In this document: positions 1 to 10,137 of the stretch, piece after piece | Layout of the letters: the number at the start of each line of letters is the position of its first letter | How positions within the stretch are numbered: the stretch's first letter is position 1 | Assembly (NCBI GenBank): GCA_020740775.1 | Contig: JAHEWK010000031.1 | Location: 310,001 to 374,000 of the forward strand | Origin: Ilyonectria destructans | Taxonomy: Eukaryota; Ascomycota; Sordariomycetes; Hypocreales; Nectriaceae | DNA: 64,000 bases | Direction: 5' to 3' | Made by a program: the position numbers and the translations under genes | The notes under the pieces: model-generated | Database searches by the model: none | Seen by the model: only the letters and a program-made list of their open reading frames with translations | What the model was told of the DNA's origin: nothing

Positions 1-396
1 TCCAAACAAATCCGTGATGGTGCCATGTTGCTGCTTCTTCAGATCCGACCTTTCGGCATGCTCTATAACCCGGATGCCATGAAAGTCCCGTAGGTGCTTG
101 CGGGCTCGGCTCAGGTTCGTCGTTACCGAATTAGGCTTTTTCGTGGAGTCGCAGTGCTTGCAGTACCAAATTTCGTGGTATGAGGTATCACGAGCTTTCT
201 CTCCTCTCTCTTCATAAGGGTCACGCGCCTCGTTCCAAGTGCTTTTGTTTGTACGGCCTTTGGCGCGCTTGCCAGTCCGATCAGAGGGAGAGCGATCCAA
301 AGCGCGCTTCGCGGGAACGGGAGAGTCAAGCGAAGCAGGTCCCAAGAGCTCGTCAGAGGGCTCCGATAACAAGGGAGCGGGCGAAGCTGATGACAT
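1..396 (-). CDS. hAT transposase, N-terminal part (BED zinc finger), cut by window edge
   Basis: On the minus strand an open frame starts at an ATG at 396-394 and runs off the left edge (132 codons visible). The N-terminal 75 residues are Ser/Pro-rich and basic, typical of the disordered leader of fungal hAT transposases. They are followed by a BED-type zinc finger with the pattern WYCKHC, then RARKHLRDFH, giving C-x2-C...H-x4-H. The last visible residues (HGTITDLFG) match the linker that follows the BED finger in this superfamily. The frame is closed upstream by a stop at 457-459, so the ATG at 396 is the best start. The catalytic region lies outside the window, so activity cannot be judged. 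Confidence 0.8.
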   Translation of the reverse strand, partial: MSSASPAPLLSEPSDELLGPASLDSPVPAKRALDRSPSDRTGKRAKGRTNKSTWNEARDPYEERGEKARDTSYHEIWYCKHCDSTKKPNSVTTNLSRARKHLRDFHGIRVIEHAERSDLKKQQHGTITDLFG

Positions 397-477
397 ATTT
401 GCTGTTGGCAAGTTTCTCGCTGTGTTGAAGGCATTTGGTTTGCGAAATTTTCCTGGTTAAGTACCAAGCTATTTGGG

Positions 478-592
478 ACTCATCGGGCGTATATGAAACA
501 TATGAAACCGACTGAAACATATGAAACTGGGAGAGTTACAGTTTCATATGAACCCGGGTCCAGGGACTGTTTCAGTTTCATATGAAACAGTA
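478..592. repeat. hAT terminal region with GTTTCATATGAAAC-type repeats
   Basis: The stretch between the hAT start codon and the integrase gene contains at least five copies of a TTTCATATGAAA-like palindromic motif in both orientations. Dense short subterminal repeats of this kind are a hallmark of hAT ends, where the BED finger binds. The element end probably lies near 590, because the integrase gene on the other side loses its family C-terminus there. The exact terminus and target duplication cannot be placed because the other end is outside the window. Confidence 0.55.
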
Positions 593-2080
593 TGAAACAA
601 CACACGTGGCTATCCAGCACTGCCCGAGATGGCCCTGGATGCGGTCCCTTAGCTCTAAATATGTCCCGAGATGTGGACGCTTATGGTCAAGATCTCCATT
701 CAACTGACCGTCGAAACCTAGGTCGTTCAGCTGCTCTTCACACCACTCTAGGGTTCCTGGATCAAGGAGATCGTCGATATCAACAGCGTCCACAGCCTGT
801 AGCATCTCATCGAGGCCAGCCATGGCGGAACCCCCGAGCTTGACCGCCCAGTTCTCTACCGCCTCAGTGTTGTAGAGATCCATATGGATACCAGAGACGA
901 GGTGCTCCCGGTTCTTCTGAGGCCTTATACGATGGCCGTTCCACATCTCCGTGAAGTCAGCGACTTCCTGACGGATCATTGGCCCGTACAAGGCATAAAC
1001 AGCGATTTGATCAGCCTCCCGGTTGGGCTGGAAAAGCCCACTATCGATAAGCTCGTGCGAGAAAGAGATCCAGCGTTGCGTCACACCCTTGAGGAGCTTC
1101 TCCCACCAAGACTCGATCCTCTGGTTGTTTGTACTTGGTCCCCAGATGTGACAAGAGCTTAGTCTCTGTCCCTGTCGATGGACTCGCTCGGTCTCGTCTT
1201 CGCTCATGTATACGACCTCGGTTTGGTCAAGGTCAGCGAGGATAGCTTGAGCCCCAGCCCACAGAGGAGTCTCGATACCATGGTCTGACCGGGTGAAGAG
1301 CGGACGTATCCCTGAGAAGGAGACCGTACGGAGGAACTGCTTGAGGGTACTCAAGGCGGTGACGTTACCCCTACCGACGTATATCCAGATGATGGCCCGC
1401 GAGAAGGCGTCGATGCAGGCGTATATATGGAAGCCGAAGCTCTTGAGCTTCTCATACCCATCGAGAGACCACATGAAGTTGGGGCCAGGGACCTTGAAGT
1501 TCTGGCGATGCTTCCAGTCAGCAAGGCGCCTCTTCTCTGATTGTCGCTTCCACTGAGGGTTCGTCTGGTACTCCCGGTACAAGGCGTTTTGTCCAACGAG
1601 AACACAGGCGCGGATTCGAACGTAGTGGTACAAGTAGCCCCTTCCGAATCCCCTCACGGCAGAAGACCGACGGTCGTCCTGGTCTAGGAACTGTCTCGCT
1701 TTGTCGATAGCTTCTTGTCGTTCGGCGGCGTCTCGGTACCGTCTCTTCATCTTGTTTTGTAGGCGGTACTCCTTGACCGTCCGCTCAGAGATCGTGATAT
1801 CCTTCCTCTGGAGGTCCCGCGCGATGGAGGTGTCGCTGTACCCGTAGAGGAAGAAGTATCGAGAGATCTGGGCTACCAGGTCGTCTGTAGCGACTTGTGA
1901 GGCCAAGGTACTTCTCCCGGCAACACCCCACTCACGGCACCTCCTCTTGAGCGTGGTAACCTCGACGTCGAATCCCTCATCGCGGAGATGGGCAGCGATA
2001 GTATCCAACGTGAGGCCTCGTTGCCGCTCTTCAAGGATCCTGTCCTTGAGAGGCTCCAGGTCCTTTCTAGGCCGTGGCAT
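578..2080 (-). CDS. Integrase-core (rve-like, DDE) transposase, 3' end replaced by hAT sequence
   Basis: A 500-residue single-exon frame. I start it at the internal ATG at 2080 (MPRPRK) because the related protein encoded at 14921-16586 begins MPRQK; 47 in-frame codons upstream lack similarity. Residues 1-110 hold two helix-turn-helix-like segments. The catalytic RNase-H fold follows, with the expected acids visible: D207 in MWSLDGYEKL, D266 in RSDHGIET and E323 in RIESWWEKL. This pattern matches the fungal 'integrase core domain' family that also occurs in basidiomycetes and animals. The last few codons (VVSYCFI) come from the neighbouring hAT end, so the natural C-terminus is lost. The catalytic domain is otherwise intact. 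It probably moved as part of a DNA transposon like the one at 13402-18786, but I find no matching inverted ends here. Confidence 0.75.
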   Translation of the reverse strand: MPRPRKDLEPLKDRILEERQRGLTLDTIAAHLRDEGFDVEVTTLKRRCREWGVAGRSTLASQVATDDLVAQISRYFFLYGYSDTSIARDLQRKDITISERTVKEYRLQNKMKRRYRDAAERQEAIDKARQFLDQDDRRSSAVRGFGRGYLYHYVRIRACVLVGQNALYREYQTNPQWKRQSEKRRLADWKHRQNFKVPGPNFMWSLDGYEKLKSFGFHIYACIDAFSRAIIWIYVGRGNVTALSTLKQFLRTVSFSGIRPLFTRSDHGIETPLWAGAQAILADLDQTEVVYMSEDETERVHRQGQRLSSCHIWGPSTNNQRIESWWEKLLKGVTQRWISFSHELIDSGLFQPNREADQIAVYALYGPMIRQEVADFTEMWNGHRIRPQKNREHLVSGIHMDLYNTEAVENWAVKLGGSAMAGLDEMLQAVDAVDIDDLLDPGTLEWCEEQLNDLGFDGQLNGDLDHKRPHLGTYLELRDRIQGHLGQCWIATCVVSYCFI

Positions 2081-2341
2081 CTTGTGTAACGGGCTGAGGG
2101 CACAGCGGTAAGCTAAGGGATAACTGGTGAGATGGACAACTCGTTGACGTGATGGAAGCAAACAATAGTCAAGAGACGAGAGCTCAGAAGAGGCGGTGAG
2201 GGCCTGCGTATGTCTTGTCACTGGAGCTACGGCCCGCGGACCCGTAAGCTGGACACCGGGCTACTGGATGCCAGGCCCGTGAGATTATTCTCTCCCCAAC
2301 GCGGTTCTTGGTTTAGTTAAACAGGTAGATACATCAAATAG

Positions 2342-2416
2342 GCCCCATATGGTCTAATGGTAACGTAGGATTCCGAGTTAATGTCTCGGAGATAGTGGTT
2401 CGACTGCCCTTGCATG
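2342..2416 (+). pseudogene. tRNA-like sequence, degenerate
   Basis: The sequence carries an A-box-like TGGTCTAATGG and a B-box-like GGTTCGACTGC at tRNA spacing. Between them is a clean six-pair anticodon-type stem (TCCGAG/CTCGGA) with a seven-base loop TTAATGT. The loop would present AAT (Ile). The acceptor stem and T stem do not close, so this is not a functional tRNA. It could be a decayed tRNA or the head of a tRNA-derived SINE. Confidence 0.3.
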
Positions 2417-2900
2417 CGGCTTGAGCCCGTTGATCCAGTTGGACGACAGCTGGGTCAACGTCTCAACCTGATGAATGGGGATGAAACACTACAAGTTACA
2501 TAGTGCGACACATAAATCATACGGATCTCCATAATAAAACTGGTGTGAATTATGAAATCCTGTGTGGAAAGTATGGGTCTTCATATTCCCACATGGTTTT
2601 GCACCTCATGTCCTAATGTGCGACCGTAATGGACATCGGCCAATGAGAGGTTTTTGACATGTAAAATACCTAGAAGTTTCTGACGTCAAAAACTTTGGTC
2701 AGATAGGTAAATTACCATTCGGTAATGATGCGAATATACCGCGGAGGTCACATAAAGTGAGGTTGTCATGTAGATGTAGAAAGATGGATGACGAGCTAAG
2801 ACTACAATTGAGGACGGGAGCATAAGGTCTCCTTTCTCACGTGATGTTACATATAATGCCAGTCTTAAGCACCAGGCCCAAGACTGGTTCTTCACGTATC
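2417..2900. other. No gene seen
   Basis: AT-rich sequence with no long frame in either strand and no recognisable family. It lies between the tRNA-like relic and the transcription-factor fragment. Confidence 0.5.
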
Positions 2901-2997
2901 AGGTAAATTACCTCGACGGAACCCTACGTCCCATAACCAGGCGGTCCCTATTCGAAGCAGTGATTTTCACTTGGACGCTGAAACCTGGAAGGCGAAC

Positions 2998-4293
2998 ATG
3001 CATGTTCCGACGCAAAATCACCTCTCGTCTCAGCCCGAGAGCCTACAATCGGCCAAAATCAAGCGAGATATGCCTGGGCTGAAGGAACCGGAGATAGACT
3101 CACCTGCCGTATGGACCAGTATTACTGAGGACCATGACTTGGTTAAACACCTGCTGGCCTTATATTTCTGCTGGGAGTATCCCACGTTTGCCTCTTTAAG
3201 CAAGGAGCATTTCCTCCAAGACTTCCAGAATGGTCATGATCGGTACTGCTCGCCTATACTTACTAACGCCCTTCTTGCGTTGGGCTGTCGCTTTTCAACG
3301 CAGCCCATGACTCGAGCCAATCCCAGAGATCCTTACTCCTCCGGCGATCACTTCTTCAAGGAGTCCCAGAGGCTCCTCTCACAGGAAACGGATCACCACT
3401 CCCTTACAACGATTCAGGCGCTCGGCATAATGTCTATCAGAGAAGCCAGCTGTGCCCGGAATCCAGAAAGCTTGTACTACGCAGGCCAGAGCACACGGCT
3501 GGCTATCGAGATGGGCCTGCACCGTATTAACAACGAAGGAGACGAGGATGAGGTTGCCGTACGGTCGGCCACCTTCTGGGGGGCCTTTTCACTGGATCAG
3601 TGAGTTGTTCTACTTCGACGACTAGATTGGATTCCCTGCTAAAGGCGATCTTCTAGCGCGTGGTCCTTGGTTACTGGTTCCTTACCCCAGTTTTCTCAAC
3701 ATCCACATCTTCATCCCAAACCCGCTATTATCGATGACATCGAGACGTCCCTCTGGGTGCCATATACTGACGACGGTGAGTCTCCGCCGAATGTGTTGGT
3801 TTTGTGCGTCGCACGCTTTAACGCAACCAAGGTGCTCGCCTGCAGCACTCATGGGAACAGCCAGCTAATGTGCGGTCGGTTTATAAATGTTTCTGCGAAC
3901 TTAGTGAGCTAGTTCACCAAGCCTTATACGTCCTGCATATGCCTACAAAGCCCCTGACAGCGAGGGACTTATTGAGTCTCTATACTCAATACCTGACTTG
4001 GTACGACCAGACCCCAGAGGCTCTTAGGCTCGGCCATAATTTCACCCCGGCTGTGCTGTTCGCCCAGTAAGTTAGCGCGCCAAATGAAGTTTCTTTCATC
4101 AATAGCGCTAAGTCTGAGAAGTATGTACTACCATTTCGCTATCCTCCTCCTCTTTAAGCCTTTAATAAAGCTGCGAATTATCGGCTCCGAGTTATCTCCG
4201 CGCGAAATCTGCGTACAAGCGGCAGTGGCCATTCAGACACTTCTCAGGCAAGGCTCGAAACCACTACATCCACTCCACTTTTGGACTAAGTAG
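2998..4293 (+). pseudogene. Fungal transcription factor fragment (fungal_trans / MHR domain), cut by hAT
   Basis: Four exons fit one frame: 2998-3599, 3657-3775, 3832-4066 and 4122-4293, each junction with GT..AG and consistent phase. The protein matches the middle homology region of zinc-cluster regulators: WTSITEDHDLVKHLLALYF, then LTNALLALGCRFS, AGQSTRLAIEMGLHR, and MYYHFAILLLFKPLIK. The reading frame stays open upstream of the ATG at 2998 (alternative TTG at 2971) through linker-like residues, but no Zn2Cys6 cluster is found, so the DNA-binding exon is missing. At 4249 the frame runs into the inverted terminal repeat of the hAT, so the last 15 codons are transposon-derived. The C-terminal half of the regulator is absent on the other side of the hAT. 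I regard it as a truncated, non-functional gene. Confidence 0.7.
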
Positions 4294-4430
4294 AGTGGAT
4301 GTACGATTTATTAGGCAATTACATAGTGGATGTAACACATATTCGACCGGAGTGGAATGGATGTACACGTGGATTTATAAGTGGATTTTTGTAAGTGGAT
4401 TTTTAAGGCTATTCACAACCTCGTCGACGC

Positions 4431-7113
4431 CTATTCAGCCTCACTTTCAGAGGTTGACACTAACTCTTCAGCCTCTTGCTGCTGTGATGAATCGTCAACC
4501 TCGCTGGCGCTGTCCTCGCCCTCGAATAGCCATTTTGACTCAGCAAGAGCCAGCTCGTCGTCGCTTAGAGTCCCACAGCCGGCATCCAGCTTACTTTCGA
4601 GGTGTGACGGTACAAGAGCACGAACGAGGTCGAGTGCGACTTGGGCAAAATGATTGTTTACAAGGAGAGAAAGAGATTCCTAAGGAAAGCTCTGACTTAA
4701 GCTAATTACACAATATTCATAAAGTGAGACTATTCATAAAGTATGAAAGTCACATGATCGTTCCCTCACACGAGGTGTGACTTAAGCAATGGATCCAGGT
4801 CCTTGATAAGGCCAGCACGGTACCAAGAGCGTAAGACCTGACAAATGGCGATAATCTCAGCATCTAGGTTCGTACGCAACCCCGAGACCATCTTGCCAGC
4901 AGCTGAAAATAACCTCTCACACTCGGCTGACATCGGCTGGATCGTCAGGAAGTCCAATGCCATCCTGGATAACCGAGGATATCTGCCTTGCTTAGTGATC
5001 CAGTAACCAATTGGATCACGAACGTTGACGTCGCTGGCGTCACGATCCGTCTGCCACGCTTGGTACTCGTCACCAACAATAGCTGCTGCGTAGGCTGGTA
5101 TTGAGCTTGGCAGACGACTGTTCTTCTCGAAGGGATTGAAAAACCGAGGTCTTTTTGCTGGTGGCTCGTCGTCGCCTCTGCTGCTGCTGGTTCTAACCTC
5201 GAGATGAGCGTAATCGGACAGCCAGACGTCGGCAACCATCTCTTTTGCCTTTTCAACCCAGCTAGGCTTATGAGCCCACGTTTCATCAAACCAGTCCCAA
5301 CGATAAGCTGGATGGAGCGCCATAGCCGTATAGTAGATGGGCGTCTCGTCCAGCCGCCGATAATATTTATCCAGCTTATCCCAAGCAAGGTTGATTCCGA
5401 TGCGGAAGTGCTCTGGATCAGGAAAATCGGCAGCAAGTTGCTTATATTCTTCCAGTGTGTTAAGCAGCAACTCATAGCCAAGCACCACGTCCCAGATATT
5501 GCCATAGGAGCCAGTCCAGCCTTGCTTACGCCTGCGGATGTGTCCATCACCCTCAAGCGTCTTTACCACGGTCTCAAAAACAGTCAGAATAGCCTCCAAA
5601 TGGTAAAGAACCTCCCAGTCTTTGTCCGTTAGCTGATTCTCGTCTCGGAGGATGCGTGGTTTTTTCGCCAACTTGGCTTGTGTCACTTGGCCAGTCTTTT
5701 TAGACCGATTTTCGTCCTCCCATTGCGCCTTATACTTGATCAGTAGGAGTTCGATAGAGGTTTTCAACCGTAGAGCCCTGCGGATCATGTAGAGTTGCGA
5801 CAGCCAACGCGTGTCGTTGTCGATAATTAGCTTGAGTGGTTTCTTCGATCGGAGTTTAAGGGTGGTGGCGCGATTAATTTCGTCCTGTTAGATATACCGA
5901 GTTAATATGAGACGAATAGGATTTAGTTAAACCGCTTACCCTCTGGACCTCCTTGAACAAGTAAATCAGCCGGTGGCTAATACGCACATCAACTACGATA
6001 TTGTGTAACTTGCCAACTGGTCCTTTTTTGCGCCATTGAGCGTATTCAGTATCAGATAACGCTTCTGCGCCTGACAATTGCTTCTCGAACGCATCGGCGT
6101 TTTTGCCAAATAAGAGCGCCTTGGCTGACAAGTTAATTGTGTGGCCAATACAGCGTCCTCGGCGCAGTCGGCCATCGAACCCAAGTTCAGCACCAATGAC
6201 CTCCATGGCAGTATCGTTGTTTTCTGCATTGTCGAGCGTGAAATAGCCAACCTTCTCTGGACCCACGCCAAGAGTGTGTAGGACGTCGAGAACCTCCCCA
6301 CCGATCGTTGAGCCGAAGTGACGATGAGCCTCTGGAACTCCAATCATGATTTTGCATGGCCGATTCTTCTCGTCTCTTGAAAAAACAAGCAATACCGTAG
6401 AGGGCAAGCTTATTTCGAGACGTCCAGCCATCAAATGAAATATGAAGGGCTCCAGGGGAGTTCCTCAACACCTCGATAACCGTCTGCTTGTGGCGGTTAT
6501 ACTCTTGAATGATCTTATATCGGACAGCCGTGGCAGTCAAGTTGGCGTGTTGGATGGAAACGGAGGGACTCAAATAGTCGAAGATTTCTCGGAGGATGGG
6601 GTTCTCGGCGAAGGAAAATGACTGGTTGCTACTGACGATTAACTCGACTAGCATACGCTGAAAATGTTGCTTATCAAAGCGTGAGATGAAGCTATTCGCG
6701 ATATTCTGTTCCGTCGGCTTGTTGACGTCCAGTTTCAAAACAGAGGCAATAGTCGGCTGGTTCGATTTCAGTGCGCCTTCGGATTTGAGCTGTGCTGTGC
6801 TCTTTTTCTCTCCCTCTGGTGCTGGTGTTTTGTGCTCACGCCATAAATGATTTGCCGCGTTCTGGAGACCTGAAGAGGTAAAACTCGCGATAATGGGACG
6901 ATTTCCGAGGATACAGTCCTTGCAAGCCCATTTGCGTAAGCCATGACGTTGAATATCATAGCCAAAGTCCCACAGCCAAGAGCTAGTATCACGAGCGCGT
7001 TCTGACCAATTCCAGCCTCTGAAATGGCGAAAAAGACGGTCTTCGAGCTGCTGCTGTTGGCCTGGTTGGCCTGGCTGGTTGGCTGACATCAATTTTTTTT
7101 GGGGCAAAAACAA
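4431..7113 (-). pseudogene. hAT transposase, one frameshift and a solo LTR in its tail
   Basis: The N-terminal exon from 7113 (or MSAN at 7089) carries a BED-like finger (WACKDC...HLWREH) and the hAT core start (ALHISFDGWTSRNKLALYGIACFF). Frame is lost in a run of six A/T at 6380-6385; removing one base restores RDEKNRPCKIMIGVPEAHRH and the GYFTLDNAENND block. A GT..AG intron fits 5938-5887, after which the frame reads DEINRATTLKL...LIIDNDTRWLSQLY. The C-terminal hAT dimerisation block is complete (GRYPRLSRMALDFLTIQPMS, ERLFSAAGKMV). A 168-bp LTR plus its duplication interrupts the acidic tail at 4603-4775; skipping it, the frame continues to a TAG at 4433-4431. So two lesions are visible, of which the LTR only affects a disordered tail. 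Confidence 0.8.
4603..4770 (+). repeat. Solo LTR, family A, with 5-bp target duplication CGAGG
   Basis: The sequence begins TGTGACGGTAC and ends CCCTCACA (TG...CA). It is flanked on both sides by CGAGG (4598-4602 and 4771-4775). A second copy with its own duplication is at 61179-61345. The presence of only one LTR with a perfect duplication shows LTR-LTR recombination after insertion. Orientation is arbitrary. Confidence 0.9.
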
Positions 7114-7316
7114 AGCAGGAAATCTGTAGAAAACGCACTCAATAGGGGTAGTTTCTCGTCTACTATTATTAGATTAGCTGTAGGGGTGATCGACCTCGGC
7201 TAACTTGGGTCCAGGTACCTCAATTTAATAGGCAGTCATATACAAAAATAAGTACTATGAACCATACAGGGTCGGGGAATATCCCACTGTACCTAAATCC
7301 ACCTAAATCCACTCCA

Positions 7317-10120
7317 TTACATCCACTTTCGTGTCCAAGTGTAGTGGATTATTACGTAATCTGAGCGCCGACAAGTGGATGTAATAGAGATGGGCCACTT
7401 ATATGTGGTCCACGTGGATTTACAGTGTAGTGGGTTCGAGCCTTGGTCAATGATCATCTTTCTAGTAGAGAAATACTGCTTTTCAGAGGATGGTCGCCAG
7501 CGGGTTCCCCAGTCACGTTCAAGGCTATCTACAGAGGGCATTCCGCCTAGGCCGTGGCGCCACAAACGTAGCAGATCCTGAACCGTCTTAACAGCTCGCG
7601 GGAGCTTATAGCTCGGGGGCTGAGATCTCTCTGCAACTGACTGACTGACTTCCCCATTTCCCTGACCCTGCTTTGGCGCAGGCGCAGTTTGTGTGGGAGG
7701 AGTAGTATGAACGGGTCGGGCCAAGGGCGTGGGAGTAGTTTCCCGGGATACACGGCGCCTCTGCTGACGTGGTTCATGGCCGGCGTGCACCTCCCATTGC
7801 AAGGTAGCCTTAGACCTTCCAGGGGTCCACGTGACTGTAAAGGAACCGCCAGTCAGGTCGTCCATCTTGGTGACTAGGATCTGACTAGCTGCCATCAGCT
7901 CAGTGTACCTGTGTTGAGCTAGTTGCTCAGCCGCCAATTGCTGGGCGGCTACGGTTCGAAGTTGAGCTGCGACTACCGGGACTGCTTTCTGAATGGCCGT
8001 GACGTGTGATACCTCCTGCGCACGTTTGCAAGCGTCCTTGATTTGGACCGCGAACGCTGCGAATTCCGAACAGCGAAAGACCGGCTCTTCGAAGATGGGG
8101 TGGAAAGGGTAGTGCTCGCGTAGGAAAACCGCGTCCTGCAGGACCACTTCTCGTAGCCACTCCAGTAGTTCCAGAAAAGCACCGGCAGCCATATTGGGTT
8201 CAACGCCGAGCTTTACGGCTTCCTTCGAACCAGGGTCATCGTGTGCTGCCTTCCACTTATCTAGTTCAGGCCAGACCTGAGCTAATAGGGAGGCAGGCGG
8301 TCGCACAGTAGCACGTGGCACAAAGTAGGTTCCTGACCACTCTGGGTCAAAGTCGGCCACTGCCCGCATAAACTCGAACGGTAGGGAGGTAAGGTAACAG
8401 CCAGTCATCTGATCCCCGTTATTCCACCTGCCCGCCCGGCGAATCTGTGAGCAGTTAGTTAGAGTAGGTGTAAAAGTAGATAGGATCGTGTAATAGGCAG
8501 GGGGCTGTGTAAGCGTGGCCACTTTACTATGGCTGAATATGCAATTTTGGCTGACTTTAGCCGAATTTGCGATTCCTCCATACAAATTTCCACAGTTCAG
8601 ATATACCCAGTGCTATACTGACATCCGCTATACCTAGTTGCACTACGTACCTGACCTTCGGCCACGCCTGCAATATCTGCATTCTGCGTGCCGGCTACCC
8701 GAGGCGCGTGGCTGACTTTGCTGACCTTGATACCTGCCTTCTCATAGAAGCGGGAGGTCCAGTCACGAGCAGTCTGATACGAGAGGGGAGCTATATAATA
8801 GTCAGGAAGTGTTGGGGACGGAGGGCGAAGTTACGCGGTGGCACAACACAACACTAACCTTTTGGCTCCTTCGCTGACCGCCGCAGGACCTTTATCCCGT
8901 ACCAGTCTTCGCTTTTTCCAAAGACTGGAAATTTCTCAGCCTTTTCCGCCTGCCAACGCCAGAAGAAAAAGAATGCTAAGGCGCCGATAAGACAGGATCT
9001 CGGATCTCGGTGGCGGAGGGCAGCGCCGTATTCCATCCGCCCGTGTTGGTTCGTCTTCCCGCCGTTCATCACAACGATCAGCGCCTTCGTAGTAAATCCT
9101 TCAGTTTTGAGACCTTCGTTTGGAAGGCCGAGGCAAAAGCAGTCCGCCAGTTCCATCGGGAGCCGGTTACTCGACCGTAGCAACATGTGATTCCCGAACA
9201 GAAAGTCGACCTGGGTCCGTAAGGCGCTGCCGATAGATATCCGATCTTGTTCAGCCCAGGCTACGGCGGTGTGGTCTGGTATCTGCGCCGGCGAGTATAC
9301 ATCTCTTAAGGTCCCCACGCCTCTATCGGTATACTCTTTTCGCTTCTTAGACCACGTAGTGGCTAGGATACTGCGCTTGAGAGCTTTCAACGCCACGCCT
9401 TGTGGCCGCGGCGCAGGGTTGATCCCCCTAGTTTTCTGCTCATCGTAGAGCTTTTGGATCGCTGAGACGTACCCACGTACAGAATTATACTGCAGTTTAA
9501 GCTGGGACTCGAATATTTCGAAGTCAGAGTCAGAGCTACTGCTACTACTATCATCCTTACCACCAACATAGATGGTGTCCCCTAAAATGGATGTGAATGA
9601 GCTGGGGTCCCGGGGGCCAGACTGCTCCACGGCAGTAACTGCTTAGCTTACCTGGTGCATGTTTCCGTCGTTTCGCAGCCTTTTTCGCTTCCTGTTCCTC
9701 GAGGTGATGTTTCCTTTCATGGGCAACGCTCTTTCCCTTCCTTGGAGCCCGGGATACTACAGTCTCTTTCATAAAGAGCAGTAGTTTGCCTTCATCGACG
9801 AGATCTCCGGGCAGCTGTTGACCAGATGGAATCGGGTCCTGTGGAGGCCATCCTGCAGGTATAGCAGGCCAGTTTTGCTCACACCAGTCCTGCTTATCGT
9901 TACTAGGAAAATCCAATGTGAAATAGAGCCTCCTCTGTGTATATAGGTGTTGCAGATGCATCTGCATCTGTCTGCATGTACTAACCTGCCATTCCTTCTG
10001 CTTAGGCTTGTAATTCCTCAACGTATTCGGCGGCGTGGTACTTTCTAGATCCAGTAGGTAGTGCTCGATAGCCGCCCTAACCCTGGGATCCTTAATTGCG
10101 TTCGAATCCGTAGATTCCAT
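7317..10120 (-). CDS. Crypton-type tyrosine recombinase with four introns, C-terminus fused to hAT end
   Basis: Five exons (10120-9986, 9889-9652, 9581-8859, 8790-8651, 8444-7317) join into 788 codons with every junction GT..AG and in phase. The N-terminal core-binding region (TLRNYKPKQKEWQ...EGKLLLFMKE) is followed by the catalytic region. Visible active-site elements are an Arg region near NHMLLRSSNR, the lysine strand GGKTNQHGRM, the H-x-x-R of SHAPRVAGTQ in exon 4, RRAGRWNN, and the nucleophile tyrosine in MTGCYLTSLP. The C-terminal GCR1_C-like block (KTVQDLLRLWRHGL...WGTRWRPSSEKQYF) matches the intact Crypton at 44771-47089. After KMIID the frame enters the hAT inverted repeat at 7445, so the last roughly 40 residues are not native. 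Cryptons integrate circular DNA by tyrosine recombination. Catalysis may be intact, but DNA binding could be impaired. Confidence 0.8.
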
Positions 10121-10137
10121 TGCGTTGTGGTGGCGGG

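Larger units (their letters stand above)
4249..7445 (-). mobile_element. hAT element with near-identical 20-bp inverted ends
   Basis: The left end (4249-4268) reads CAAGGCTCGAAACCACTACA and the right end, read inward from 7445, is the same with one mismatch. Subterminal GTGGATGTA/TACATCCAC motifs cluster at both ends (4260-4400 and 7310-7430). A hAT transposase occupies the interior. The eight bases outside each end (ttctcagg and gtcaatga) differ, so no target duplication is present. The left flank is a transcription-factor gene and the right flank is a Crypton gene. Confidence 0.75.

Noticed and set aside
578..2221. Using the ATG at 2221 as the integrase start
   Set aside because: The extra 47 codons have no counterpart in the related protein, which begins MPRQK where this one reads MPRPRK at 2080.
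9557..9630. Two separate overlapping genes at the Crypton N-terminus
   Set aside because: Splicing GTAAGC...TTTTAG at 9651-9582 joins the two frames and restores recombinase homology, so the overlap is intronic read-through.
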